From Gammaproteobacteria bacterium (lineage in GTDB: Bacteria; Pseudomonadota; Gammaproteobacteria; Pseudomonadales; JADFDG01), in the NCBI GenBank assembly GCA_018262975.1, contig JADFDG010000002.1, positions 1 through 64,000 on the forward strand: DNA of 64,000 nucleotides. The letters run 5' to 3'. How positions within the stretch are numbered: the stretch's first letter is position 1; each line of letters begins with the position of its first letter. The notes beneath the pieces were generated by a model, which saw nothing but the letters and a program-made list of their open reading frames with translations, searched no databases and was not told where the DNA came from. Shown piece by piece: positions 44,728-52,937 of the stretch. The translations under genes were made by a program, and so were the position numbers.

Positions 44728-46743
44728 ATGGCCAACGACCTGAACCCCCGACAGCGCGAGGCCGTCCGCTACATCGACGGCCCCCTGCTCGTGCTGGCTG
44801 GCGCAGGCTCGGGCAAGACCAGCGTGATCACCCGCAAGATCGCCTGGCTCATCTCGGGCGCCGGCATGGACCCGTCGAAGATCGTCGCCGTGACCTTCAC
44901 CAACAAGGCCGCCCGCGAGATGCGCGAGCGTGCCGGCAAGCTGGTGGGCAGCGACGCCAAGGGCCTGTCGATCAGCACCTTCCACACCCTCGGGCTGAAC
45001 ATCATCCGCAGCGAGCACAAGGTGCTGGGCCTGCGCTCCGGCTTCACCATCTTCGATTCGGAGGACGCGCGCACGCTGATCCGCGAGCTGATGCAGCGCG
45101 ACGGCAGCACCGACGCCTCCATCGCCGACCAGGTGCAGAGCGCCATCTCCAACCTCAAGAACGACATGCTATCGCCCGAGGAGGCGCTGGCGCTGTGCAA
45201 GAGCCCGCGCGAGATGCTGATCGCCCAGGTCTACGAGGGCTACGAGCGCAGCCTGAAGGCCTACAACGCCGTCGATTTCGACGACCTGATCCTCAAGCCG
45301 GTGCAGCTGTTCAACGAGCACCGCGACGTGCTGGAGAAGTGGCAGAACCGTACCCGCTACCTGCTGGTGGACGAGTACCAGGACACCAACCTCTCGCAGT
45401 ACAAGCTGGTGAAGCAGCTGGTGGGCGTGCGCGGCGCGCTGACGGTGGTGGGCGACGACGACCAGTCGATCTACGCCTGGCGCGGCGCGCGCCCGGAAAA
45501 CCTCGTGCAGCTCAAGGAAGACTACCCGAACCTCAAGGTGGTGGCGCTGGAGCAGAACTACCGCTCCACTGGCCGCATCCTGCGCGCCGCCAACGCGGTG
45601 ATCGCCAACAACCCGCACGTGTTCGAAAAGAAGCTGTGGAGTGAACACGGCCCTGGCGACAAGATCCGCATCGTGCTGTGCAAGGACGAGCAGCACGAGG
45701 CCGAGCGCATCGCCGGCGAGATCGTGGGGCACCACGCGCGCACCGGCTCGAAGTGGCGCGATTACGCGGTGCTCTACCGCGGCAATTTCCAGTCGCGGCT
45801 GATCGAGGAGAAACTGCGCGAACGCTCGGTGCCCTACAAGATCAGCGGCGGCCAGTCGTTCTTCGCGCGCGCCGAGATCAAGGATTTCATGGCCTACCTG
45901 CGCCTGGTCGCCAATCCCGACGACGACAGCGCCTTCCTGCGCGTGGTCAACGTGCCGCGCCGCGAGATCGGCCCCACCACGCTGGAGAAGCTGGCCCACT
46001 ACGCCGGCACCCGCCACGTGTCGCTGTCGCGCGCTGCCGGCGAGATCGGCCTGTCGGAGTTCCTCGGCACCCAGCACCGCGAGAAACTCGCGCGCTTCGT
46101 GCACTGGATCGAGGACGTGCGTCGCCGCCTGCACCAGCTGCCGGCGAAGCAGGCGCTCACCGAGATGCTCGAGGAACTCGGCTACGAGCAGTGGCTGCGC
46201 ACCCAGTCGAGCTCGCCGCAGGCAGCCGCCAAGCGCTACGAGAACGTGCTGTCGCTGGCCGACTCCATCCACACAATGAGCGAGAAGGAAGACAAGGGGC
46301 AGCGGCCGGACATCAGCGAAGTCATCGCCAAGCTGGTGCTGCTGGACATGCTCGACCAGCAGGACCAGGAAGAGGACGTCGATCGCGTGCAACTGATGAC
46401 GCTGCACGCCTCCAAGGGCCTGGAGTTCCCCTACGTGTGGGTGATGGCCTTCGAGGACGACGTGCTGCCGCACAAGTCGAGCATCGAGGCCAACACCATC
46501 GAGGAAGAGCGCCGCCTGCTGTACGTGGGCATCACCCGCGCACGCCGGCAACTCACCTTCACGCATGCCCAGAAGCGCAAGCAGTACGGCGACATGGTCA
46601 GTTGCACGCCCAGCCGCTTCCAGCTGGAACTGCCGGAAGACGACATCGTGCGCGAAGGCGAGGGTACGCAGGCCAGCGCCGAGCAGAAGGCGCAATCGCG
46701 CGACGCCGCGCTGGCGGCACTGGACGCGATGTTCAAGCGCTGA
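44728..46743 (+). CDS. rep: ATP-dependent DNA helicase Rep
   Basis: The 671-residue SF1A helicase matches E. coli Rep in length and motifs: LNPRQREAVRYIDGPLLVLAGAGSGKT, TFTNKAAREMRERA, YLLVDEYQDTN, VGDDDQSIYAWRGARPEN, LEQNYRSTGRIL, LHASKGLEFPYVW and LLYVGITRARRQLTF. Rep removes proteins ahead of the replication fork and restarts stalled forks. The stop is three bases before the convergent nnrS-like gene. Confidence 0.95.
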   Translation: MANDLNPRQREAVRYIDGPLLVLAGAGSGKTSVITRKIAWLISGAGMDPSKIVAVTFTNKAAREMRERAGKLVGSDAKGLSISTFHTLGLNIIRSEHKVLGLRSGFTIFDSEDARTLIRELMQRDGSTDASIADQVQSAISNLKNDMLSPEEALALCKSPREMLIAQVYEGYERSLKAYNAVDFDDLILKPVQLFNEHRDVLEKWQNRTRYLLVDEYQDTNLSQYKLVKQLVGVRGALTVVGDDDQSIYAWRGARPENLVQLKEDYPNLKVVALEQNYRSTGRILRAANAVIANNPHVFEKKLWSEHGPGDKIRIVLCKDEQHEAERIAGEIVGHHARTGSKWRDYAVLYRGNFQSRLIEEKLRERSVPYKISGGQSFFARAEIKDFMAYLRLVANPDDDSAFLRVVNVPRREIGPTTLEKLAHYAGTRHVSLSRAAGEIGLSEFLGTQHREKLARFVHWIEDVRRRLHQLPAKQALTEMLEELGYEQWLRTQSSSPQAAAKRYENVLSLADSIHTMSEKEDKGQRPDISEVIAKLVLLDMLDQQDQEEDVDRVQLMTLHASKGLEFPYVWVMAFEDDVLPHKSSIEANTIEEERRLLYVGITRARRQLTFTHAQKRKQYGDMVSCTPSRFQLELPEDDIVREGEGTQASAEQKAQSRDAALAALDAMFKR

Positions 46744-46746
46744 ACG

Positions 46747-47907
46747 TCAGCCCGGCACGCCGTCGGCGCGCGGGCGCGTGAGTATCGGTACGTAGACCCA
46801 CAGGAACAGCGCGAAGGCCAGCGCCCACGCCACCGCGGCCAGTTGCACCAGCAACACGTATTGTGCCGGCCATGCCATGGCCAGCGGCACGCGCAGCAGC
46901 GCAGCCACCGTGACCAGCATGAAGGCCACTTGCACCGGGCGCGCCGGCAACAACGGGCGGCCGGTGTGACCGAGCGACACGCGCGCCATCATGCCCAGGG
47001 TGATCGTGCCGAGCGCACCGGCGGTGAATGCGTGCATGGCGAACGGCAGCGCCAGCAAGCCCAGGCCCACCGCAACGAACAGCGCACAGCCGAGCACGAT
47101 CCAGGCGTAACCCACCTGCAGCACCCATACCAGCGGCACGCGCCAGATGGCGGGCGTGTACCAACCGGCCAGCCGCAGCGCGTGCAATACCGTCGCGGCA
47201 ACTGCCGCGACCGGCAGCAACCAGGGCAGCGGCTCGCGCAGCAGGACCGCCAGCGCCAGCAGGATCATCGACGGCACCACGTAGCGTTCGACCTGCGGAC
47301 GGATGGTGGCCTTGAACGGGACGGACAATCCGCGCTCGGTGAAGAACGGGAACACGCGGCCGGCCATCACGCTGATCATCACCATCGCCACCAGCGCCGC
47401 GGCTTCCAGCGCACGCTCCGCCAGCCAGCCGGGCAACACCGCGAGCAATGCCGCGTGGACCACGGCATTCGCCGTCGCGAGCGCGAGCAGCATGCCCGGA
47501 AAGATCAGGTTGCGGTGATTGCCGGTGGCCAGCAGCGGGCGCGCGGCCGCAACGGCGAGCGCCGGCAGGAAAGCGATGTCGACGATAGCCACCAGCCACG
47601 GCGCGGGCGACACGAACGGGGCGATGCGCCCGGCCAGCCACAGCAGTGCCAGTGCAGCGAGAGCACCACCGTTGGCGGTGGCTTGCCCGGTCCAGTTACG
47701 GATGGCGGTGAGCAGGAAGCCGGCCATCACCGCGACGGCGTAGCCGAACAGCATTTCGTGCGCGTGCCAGAGGCGCTGGCCGTAATGGCCACCATCGATG
47801 GACAGGCCGGCAGGTGACAACGCCCAGGCGAGCACGGGCGACAGCGCCGCGACACCGGCCAGCAGGAAGAAGGGGCGGAACCCGAGGGAGAACAGGATGC
47901 GGATCAT
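46747..47907 (-). CDS. NnrS family haem/copper membrane protein
   Basis: The 386-residue integral membrane protein has about 12 helices. It shows the NnrS N-terminal pattern LFSLGFRPFFLLAGV...WHAHEMLFGYAVAVMAGFLLTA and later histidines in MHAFTAGALGTITLGMMARVSLGHTGRP. NnrS proteins are tied to nitric-oxide tolerance and often sit near denitrification or NO-response genes. Here the only candidate partner is the cytochrome c gene just upstream, and no NO regulator is seen. Confidence 0.9.
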   Translation of the reverse strand: MIRILFSLGFRPFFLLAGVAALSPVLAWALSPAGLSIDGGHYGQRLWHAHEMLFGYAVAVMAGFLLTAIRNWTGQATANGGALAALALLWLAGRIAPFVSPAPWLVAIVDIAFLPALAVAAARPLLATGNHRNLIFPGMLLALATANAVVHAALLAVLPGWLAERALEAAALVAMVMISVMAGRVFPFFTERGLSVPFKATIRPQVERYVVPSMILLALAVLLREPLPWLLPVAAVAATVLHALRLAGWYTPAIWRVPLVWVLQVGYAWIVLGCALFVAVGLGLLALPFAMHAFTAGALGTITLGMMARVSLGHTGRPLLPARPVQVAFMLVTVAALLRVPLAMAWPAQYVLLVQLAAVAWALAFALFLWVYVPILTRPRADGVPG

Positions 47908-47970
47908 GATGGCGCCAGCATCGGCGCCATCACCTGCGACGGCAATACCACCGTCGGGTCAGGCCATCCA

Positions 47971-48038
47971 TGTAGAGAGGGGGCCATGCCCCCGACGCTC
48001 GTGCTTCGAGCAATCGGGGGCATGGCCCCCTCGCTACA
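47971..48038. repeat. GTAG REP doublet (inverted pair)
   Basis: TGTAGAGAGGGGGCCATGC and the inverted TGTAGCG-type unit flank a spacer that itself folds (CTCGTGCTTCGAGCA). It lies between the nnrS-like and cytochrome genes. Confidence 0.85.
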
Positions 48039-48055
48039 GGTAACGCGCGGAGGAA

Positions 48056-48502
48056 TTACTTCGACTTGCCGGCCATGAAGGCCACGGCGTTGCCGATTTC
48101 CTCGTCGGAGCAGGCGGCGCAGCCACCCTTGGCCGGCATGGCGCGGATACCTTCAAGCGCGTGCTTCAGCAGCGTGGCATTACCCTGCGCGATGCGCGAG
48201 CCCCAGGCACCCTTGTCGCCGACTTTCGGTGCACCGGCGGCGCCGGTGGCGTGGCAGGCGCTGCACACGGCGTTGTAGACCTGCTCGCCGGTGCGCGGAC
48301 CGGTTGCAGCACCGGCGACCGGCTGGGCGGCCAGGCCGACCGGCTTGCACTCCTCGCCCTGCACGCACACGCCGCCAACCGGCTTGATGCGGGCCTTCAC
48401 GGCTTCCGGACTCATCGAGGCCTCGGCGCCAAGCTGGCCGGGAGCTGCAGTTACGGCGGTGGACAGGACCAGGGCCGCGGCGGCGACCAGCAGACGGTTC
48501 AT
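48056..48502 (-). CDS. Periplasmic cytochrome c (c5-like)
   Basis: Starting at MNRLLVAAAALVLSTAVTA (signal peptide), the 148-residue product has one haem-attachment motif CSACH in VYNAVCSACHATGAAG and a distal Met in AMPAKGGC, followed by a CAAC pair as in cytochrome c5. An intermediate segment with Cys pairs (GGVCVQGEECKP) is unusual. It would carry electrons in the periplasm. It lies downstream of aguB and upstream of nnrS on the same strand, separated by REP elements. Confidence 0.87.
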   Translation of the reverse strand: MNRLLVAAAALVLSTAVTAAPGQLGAEASMSPEAVKARIKPVGGVCVQGEECKPVGLAAQPVAGAATGPRTGEQVYNAVCSACHATGAAGAPKVGDKGAWGSRIAQGNATLLKHALEGIRAMPAKGGCAACSDEEIGNAVAFMAGKSK

Positions 48503-48584
48503 CACGGGAAGTACCTCGTCAGGGATGCGGGGGCAAGAGAGCCCGTAAAAGCGGCCGGGATTATAGCCAGCCCGGGCCCTCCCT

Positions 48585-48610
48585 TGTAGAGAGGGGGCCA
48601 TGCCCCCGAC
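48585..48610 (+). repeat. GTAG REP element, single copy
   Basis: One complete unit, TGTAGAGAGGGGGCCATGC then CCCCGA, lies between the cytochrome and aguB genes. Confidence 0.75.
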
Positions 48611-48638
48611 GCCCGGGACCCGGCCCGGGTCAATGGAT

Positions 48639-49553
48639 TCAGTGGTTGCACCCCTCGTGGTGCTCGTGGCCGTCCTCCGGCGTATCCCCCTCCCCGTCAT
48701 AGGACAGGATGGCGCCGTAGAACTCCGGCCGGCGGTCGCGGAACACGCCCCAGGCAATGCGCGCTTCCTGCACGGCGTCGAGGTCGAAGGTGTGCACCAG
48801 CACCGACTCGGTCTGGCGATCGGCTTCCTTCACCTTGGCGCCGGTGTGATCGGCGATGAAGGAAGAGCCGTAGAAGGTCAGCGCGCAGGTATCGCCCTGC
48901 TCGCGGCCGATGCGGTTGCTGGCGATGACCGGCACCAGGTTGGCGCCGGCATGGCCCTGCATCACGCGCTGCCAGTGGCCGCTGGAATCGATGCTCGCAT
49001 CATGCGGCTCGCTGCCGATCGCCGTCGGGTAAAGCAGCAGTTCGGCACCGGCCAGCGCCATGCAGCGCGCCAGCTCCGGGAACCACTGGTCCCAGCAGAT
49101 GCCCGCGCCGATGCAGCCGTACTGCGTCTGCCAGACCATCGGGCCGGTGTCGCCGGGCGTGAAATAGTGCTTTTCCTGGTAACCCGGACCGTTGGGAATG
49201 TGGCTCTTGCGGTAGTTGCCCAGCACTGTGCCGTCGGCGTCGATCATCGCCAGCGAATTGAAGAACGCATTGCCGGCGCGCTCGAAATAGCTCACCGGGA
49301 TGACTGCGTTCAGTTCGGCGGCGAGTTTCGCGAAGCGCGCGATGGTTTCGTTGCCGCGGAACGGCTTTGCCAGCGCGAAGTGCTTCTCGTCCTGGTCCTT
49401 GCAGAAATACGGCGCCTCGAACAACTCCTGGATCAGGATGACCTGCGCACCCTGCTTCGCGGCTTCGCGGGCCAGTTTCTCGGCGCGGGCGATGTTGCCG
49501 GGGATGTCCCAGTCACAGGCAAACTGGGTGGCGGCGACGGTGACGTTGCGCAT
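48639..49553 (-). CDS. aguB: N-carbamoylputrescine amidase AguB
   Basis: The 304-residue nitrilase-fold hydrolase has the catalytic triad Glu43 (ILIQELFEAPYF), Lys116 (YRKSHIPNGPGYQEK) and Cys153 (GICWDQWFPE). It hydrolyses N-carbamoylputrescine to putrescine, CO2 and ammonia. The C-terminus ends in a His-rich tail (EDGHEHHEGCNH). aguA (agmatine deiminase), usually next to it, is absent here, while speA lies about 15 kb away. Confidence 0.92.
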   Translation of the reverse strand: MRNVTVAATQFACDWDIPGNIARAEKLAREAAKQGAQVILIQELFEAPYFCKDQDEKHFALAKPFRGNETIARFAKLAAELNAVIPVSYFERAGNAFFNSLAMIDADGTVLGNYRKSHIPNGPGYQEKHYFTPGDTGPMVWQTQYGCIGAGICWDQWFPELARCMALAGAELLLYPTAIGSEPHDASIDSSGHWQRVMQGHAGANLVPVIASNRIGREQGDTCALTFYGSSFIADHTGAKVKEADRQTESVLVHTFDLDAVQEARIAWGVFRDRRPEFYGAILSYDGEGDTPEDGHEHHEGCNH

Positions 49554-49767
49554 GGGCGGGTCCTCGGGTGCGGGGGCCGTTGCATCGGCCCGGGGAACGC
49601 CGCGCAGGGTACCAGAACCCGACGAACGGGTCGTGACCTGCCGTCAGGCTGCCATGCGTCAATGAATGCGTCGGAAAGCCGGCTCGACAATGATCTGGCA
49701 ATGAACCCGGGCAGGGGACCGCAGGTCACACCTCTTGCCACATCTTTCATGACCAGGGAGAACACCC

Positions 49768-50184
49768 ATGAAAACCCGTTACGTACTCGTACTGGCCGGC
49801 GCCCTGCTGATGCCCGCCGCCTTCGCCGCTGATACGGCCGTCGCCCCCGCGGCGCCCGCGCCGGTTGCCATGCCGCCTGACCCGCTGGAAGAGCCGCAAG
49901 TCCAGCAGGAGCTGAAACTCACCGAGCAGCAAAGGCAGCAGGTGCAGGCCATCCACAAGGAGGCCAAGGCGAAACACGAAGCCATCCGCGCCGAAACCCA
50001 GTCGAGGGTGAGGGCGGTACTGACCCCGGAGCAGAACAAGCAACTCGAGCAGCGCCGCATGCAGCACCAGGAGAAGCGCATGCAGCAGATGGACAAGCGC
50101 GAGCAGAAACTGGAGAAGCGCCAGGAAAAAATGAAGCAGCGCCACGACAAGATGCAGCAGCACCAGCAGAGCGGCAACCTCTGA
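49768..50184 (+). CDS. Periplasmic Spy/CpxP-like coiled-coil protein
   Basis: A signal peptide (MKTRYVLVLAGALLMPAAFA) precedes a Pro/Ala linker and a highly charged helical region rich in Gln, Lys, Arg and Met, with LKLTEQQRQQVQAIHKEAK and LTPEQNKQLEQRR. These two LTxxQ-like helices are the Spy/CpxP pattern; Spy is a periplasmic chaperone. The C-terminal third is a Gln/Lys/His/Met repeat that could bind metals. The function is inferred from pattern only. Confidence 0.65.
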   Translation: MKTRYVLVLAGALLMPAAFAADTAVAPAAPAPVAMPPDPLEEPQVQQELKLTEQQRQQVQAIHKEAKAKHEAIRAETQSRVRAVLTPEQNKQLEQRRMQHQEKRMQQMDKREQKLEKRQEKMKQRHDKMQQHQQSGNL

Positions 50185-50199
50185 CCGGCCGGTGAAATG

Positions 50200-50230
50200 A
50201 ACAAGGCCCGCAATCGCGGGCCTTGTTGTT
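50200..50230. terminator. Terminator between the Spy-like gene and dps
   Basis: AACAAGGCCCGC and GCGGGCCTTGTT form a 12-bp stem with loop AATC, followed by GTT. It is symmetrical and lies between convergent genes. Confidence 0.8.
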
Positions 50231-50235
50231 CCGGG

Positions 50236-50769
50236 TCACTTCTTGCTTTTCTTTCCCTTCTTGCCCGGCTTGCCGGCGGCAGCCACCGCGACATCCCCGC
50301 CGTCTTCCAGCAGCGAACGCAACATCCACGCGGTCTTCTCGTGCACGTCCATGCGCTGCGTGCACACGTCGGCGCTCGGCTGGTCATCGGCCTCGTCGGC
50401 CAGACGGAACGCCTCGCGCGCGGTACGCGCCACGGCTTCCTGCGCGGCAACCAGCTGGCGGATCATCTCCTGGGCGTTCGGCACACCGGTTTCCTCGCGG
50501 ATCGATGACAGTTCCGCGTAGGCCGCGAACGAACCCGGTGCCGGGAAGCCGAGGGCGCGAATGCGCTCGGCGATCACGTCCAGCGCGTTCCACTGCTCGG
50601 TGTACTGGGTCATGAACATGTTGTGCAGCGAATTGAACTGCGGACCGGTCACGTTCCAGTGGAAGTTGTGGGTCTTCAGGTACAGCACGAAACTGTCCGC
50701 CAGCAGGCGGGACAAGCCGTCCGCGATCTTGCGGCGGTCCTTTTCGCTGATGCCGATATCGATGGCCAT
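50236..50769 (-). CDS. dps: Dps/ferritin-like DNA-protection protein with Lys-rich tail
   Basis: Starting at ATG 50769 with AAGGAGG upstream, the 177-residue product is a four-helix Dps protein. The ferroxidase signature is [21 protein letters not shown], followed by [11 protein letters not shown] and the helix-four [14 protein letters not shown]. The C-terminal tail [12 protein letters not shown] is strongly basic, as in Dps proteins that bind DNA through a tail. Dps stores iron and shields DNA in stress. A ZIP metal transporter lies directly upstream on the same strand. Confidence 0.9.
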   Translation of the reverse strand: MAIDIGISEKDRRKIADGLSRLLADSFVLYLKTHNFHWNVTGPQFNSLHNMFMTQYTEQWNALDVIAERIRALGFPAPGSFAAYAELSSIREETGVPNAQEMIRQLVAAQEAVARTAREAFRLADEADDQPSADVCTQRMDVHEKTAWMLRSLLEDGGDVAVAAAGKPGKKGKKSKK

Positions 50770-50810
50770 GTTTCCTCCTTGTCGCGCGTTGGTTTCGTTG
50801 AGCCCGGTGC

Positions 50811-51746
50811 TCAGCCCAGCGTGGTGTCCAGCACCATCATCAGGGCGAAGCCGCCCATCAACCCGATGGTAGCCGAGGTCTGGTGTCCGTTGCGGTGGGT
50901 TTCCGGGATGACCTCGTGCGACACCACGAACAGCATGGCGCCGGCGGCCAGGCCCAGACCCACCGGGTAGGCCAGCGCCAGGCCACTGGACAGGCCCACG
51001 CCGAACAAGGCACCCAGCGGCTCCAGCAAGCCACTGCCGGCGGCGACCAGCACCGACAGGCCCGGCGCGAATCCGGCTGCACGCAGCGCCAGCGCCACCG
51101 CGAGTCCCTCGGGAATATCCTGCAGCGCGATGGCGGTTGCCAGCGGCACGCCCACCGACAGGTCGCCTTGCGCGAAGCTCACGCCCACCGCCATGCCTTC
51201 CGGCAGGTTGTGCAGCGCGATGGCGAACACGAACAACCACACGCGCCCGCATTTCTCGTGCCCCGGACCGCACGGTCCGTGTTTCTCGTGTTCGTGCGGC
51301 GTGAACTGGTCGAGCCCCAGCATCAGCAACACGCCGAGCGCCATGCCGCCAACCACCACTGCTGCGCCCAGCGGCGCGCTGGCGAGGATGTCCTCGCCGG
51401 CGGCCAGGCCCGGCAACAGCAGCGAAAACGCGCTGGCCGCAAGCATCATGCCGGCGGCGAAGCCGAGCATGGTGTCTTCCACCTTCGCCGGCACGCCGCG
51501 CAGCACCAGCGCCGGCAACGCACCGAGGGTGGTGCCGATGAAGCCGGCCGCGCCACCCACGAGCGCATAACCCACGTAGGCACTGGCGTCGCCGATCACC
51601 ACGTGCACCAGGCTCTGCACCGCCATGGCCAGCACGCCCACCAGCGCGACCCCGAGTCCCAGCGCGGTCAGCGGGTGGGCGCGCGCATGGTCGCGGAAGG
51701 CATCGCGCCAGCTGCGCGAATCCGGGGTGCTGCGTGCAAGCTCCAT
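50811..51746 (-). CDS. ZIP-family metal transporter
   Basis: The 311-residue membrane protein has eight helices and the ZIP metal motifs [14 protein letters not shown] and [15 protein letters not shown]; a His/Cys-rich loop ([19 protein letters not shown]) lies between helices 3 and 4. ZIP proteins import zinc, iron or manganese. A TTG one codon upstream is less likely than the ATG, which has GGAGG at five bases. dps lies just downstream and a 45-codon frame just upstream. Confidence 0.9.
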   Translation of the reverse strand: MELARSTPDSRSWRDAFRDHARAHPLTALGLGVALVGVLAMAVQSLVHVVIGDASAYVGYALVGGAAGFIGTTLGALPALVLRGVPAKVEDTMLGFAAGMMLAASAFSLLLPGLAAGEDILASAPLGAAVVVGGMALGVLLMLGLDQFTPHEHEKHGPCGPGHEKCGRVWLFVFAIALHNLPEGMAVGVSFAQGDLSVGVPLATAIALQDIPEGLAVALALRAAGFAPGLSVLVAAGSGLLEPLGALFGVGLSSGLALAYPVGLGLAAGAMLFVVSHEVIPETHRNGHQTSATIGLMGGFALMMVLDTTLG

Positions 51747-51779
51747 CAATGCCTCCGTTGCTGCCGGGATATGCCCGGC

Positions 51780-51917
51780 TCAATGTGCGATGGTAGCGGA
51801 CCCGGCGGACCGGCGGTCGGGTGCCGGGACGCCCGAGGCCGCCGCCGCGAGGTGTGCGAACACGGCAAGCGCAGCGGCAAGTCGACAGGCAACGGCATCG
51901 TGGCTGACGCGGTCCAT
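51780..51917 (-). CDS. Possible small exported peptide upstream of the ZIP gene (45 aa)
   Basis: ATG 51917 has AGGAGG at seven bases and encodes [30 protein letters not shown], then a polar tail ending in IAH. It looks like a signal peptide with a short mature part, or a leader peptide. It ends 33 bases before the ZIP start. No homolog is recognised. Confidence 0.4.
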   Translation of the reverse strand: MDRVSHDAVACRLAAALAVFAHLAAAASGVPAPDRRSAGSATIAH

Positions 51918-52142
51918 GGGGTGGCCTCCTGCTTCCGGATGTGAAGACCCGGACGGTTCCGGGGGATACCAGCCCAGCATGTTCACCTTGCACTCAATAG
52001 GGAAATTGACTATCCGGATAATCTCGATAGGTATTCCCAATCGCCTACCCCGATCACCCACGAGGGAACGCGCGTATTGGCTATGCTTCCAACCCTGATG
52101 ACGCCTTCGCCCACCCCCGGGCGCATACGATTCCGAGAGCCG

Positions 52143-52937
52143 ATGCCGCCGTCCCGTCCGTTCTTCCTGCGCGGTATCCGGCGCGCCCTGCCCGCCGCCC
52201 TCGCCCTGCTGCTGCTCCCGGCCACCGCGCCAGCCGCCGGTACGCTGCGCGACTGCGACACGTGCCCACCGCTCACCGTGGTGCCCGCGGGCAGCGTCAC
52301 CGCCACCACGCAAGCGACGGGCCAGCCGCCAGTGACGCGCACGCTCGCCCTGGCCCGCCCGCTGGCCGTGGGCACCTACGAGGTGTCGCGCGGGGAATTC
52401 GCGCAGTTCGTGGCACGCACCGGCTACGAAGCAGGCGAGAGCTGGCAGGTGCAGGCGAGCGGCGACCCGCAGGAGGCCGTGACCGGCATCAGCCAGCGTG
52501 CGGTACGCGCCTACGTGCGCTGGCTGGCGCGATACACCGGCAAGGCCTACCGCCTGCCGACGCGCGACGAGTGGGAATATGCCGCGCGCGGCGGCACCAG
52601 CACGAATTTCTGGTGGGGCAACGAACGCGCAGACGGGTGCGGCAAGGAAGCCCTGCAACCGACATTCTTCAGCTTTCTGTACGGCGACACCTGCACGCAG
52701 ACCCGCGAACTGCCGGGCGCGCGCGGACACTACCCGGCCAATCCTTTCGGCCTGTACGACATGCTCGGCAACGCCGGCGAGTGGGTGGGCAATTGTGACG
52801 CGGCGAGCACGGATTGCGCTGCGCTGGTACCGCGCGGCGAACTGAACTGGGACACCGGGCACGCAGGCGAACAGCCGCTGTCATTTTCCTGGCAGGAATC
52901 CCGGGTGGGCTTTCGCGTGGTGAGGGACCTGCCATGA
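52143..52937 (+). CDS. Exported SUMF1/FGE-sulfatase-fold protein
   Basis: Starting at MPPSRPFFLRGIRRALPAALALLLLP, the 264-residue product has a signal peptide and the FGE-sulfatase domain: GTYEVSRGEFAQFVARTGY, YRLPTRDEWEYAARGG, NPFGLYDMLGNAGEWVGN and SRVGFRVVRD. Most bacterial members are not true formylglycine enzymes but ligand-binding or regulatory modules. Its stop shares ATGA with the next gene, a CHAT protease, so the two are translated together. Six cysteines suit a periplasmic, disulfide-bonded protein. Confidence 0.83.
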   Translation: MPPSRPFFLRGIRRALPAALALLLLPATAPAAGTLRDCDTCPPLTVVPAGSVTATTQATGQPPVTRTLALARPLAVGTYEVSRGEFAQFVARTGYEAGESWQVQASGDPQEAVTGISQRAVRAYVRWLARYTGKAYRLPTRDEWEYAARGGTSTNFWWGNERADGCGKEALQPTFFSFLYGDTCTQTRELPGARGHYPANPFGLYDMLGNAGEWVGNCDAASTDCAALVPRGELNWDTGHAGEQPLSFSWQESRVGFRVVRDLP

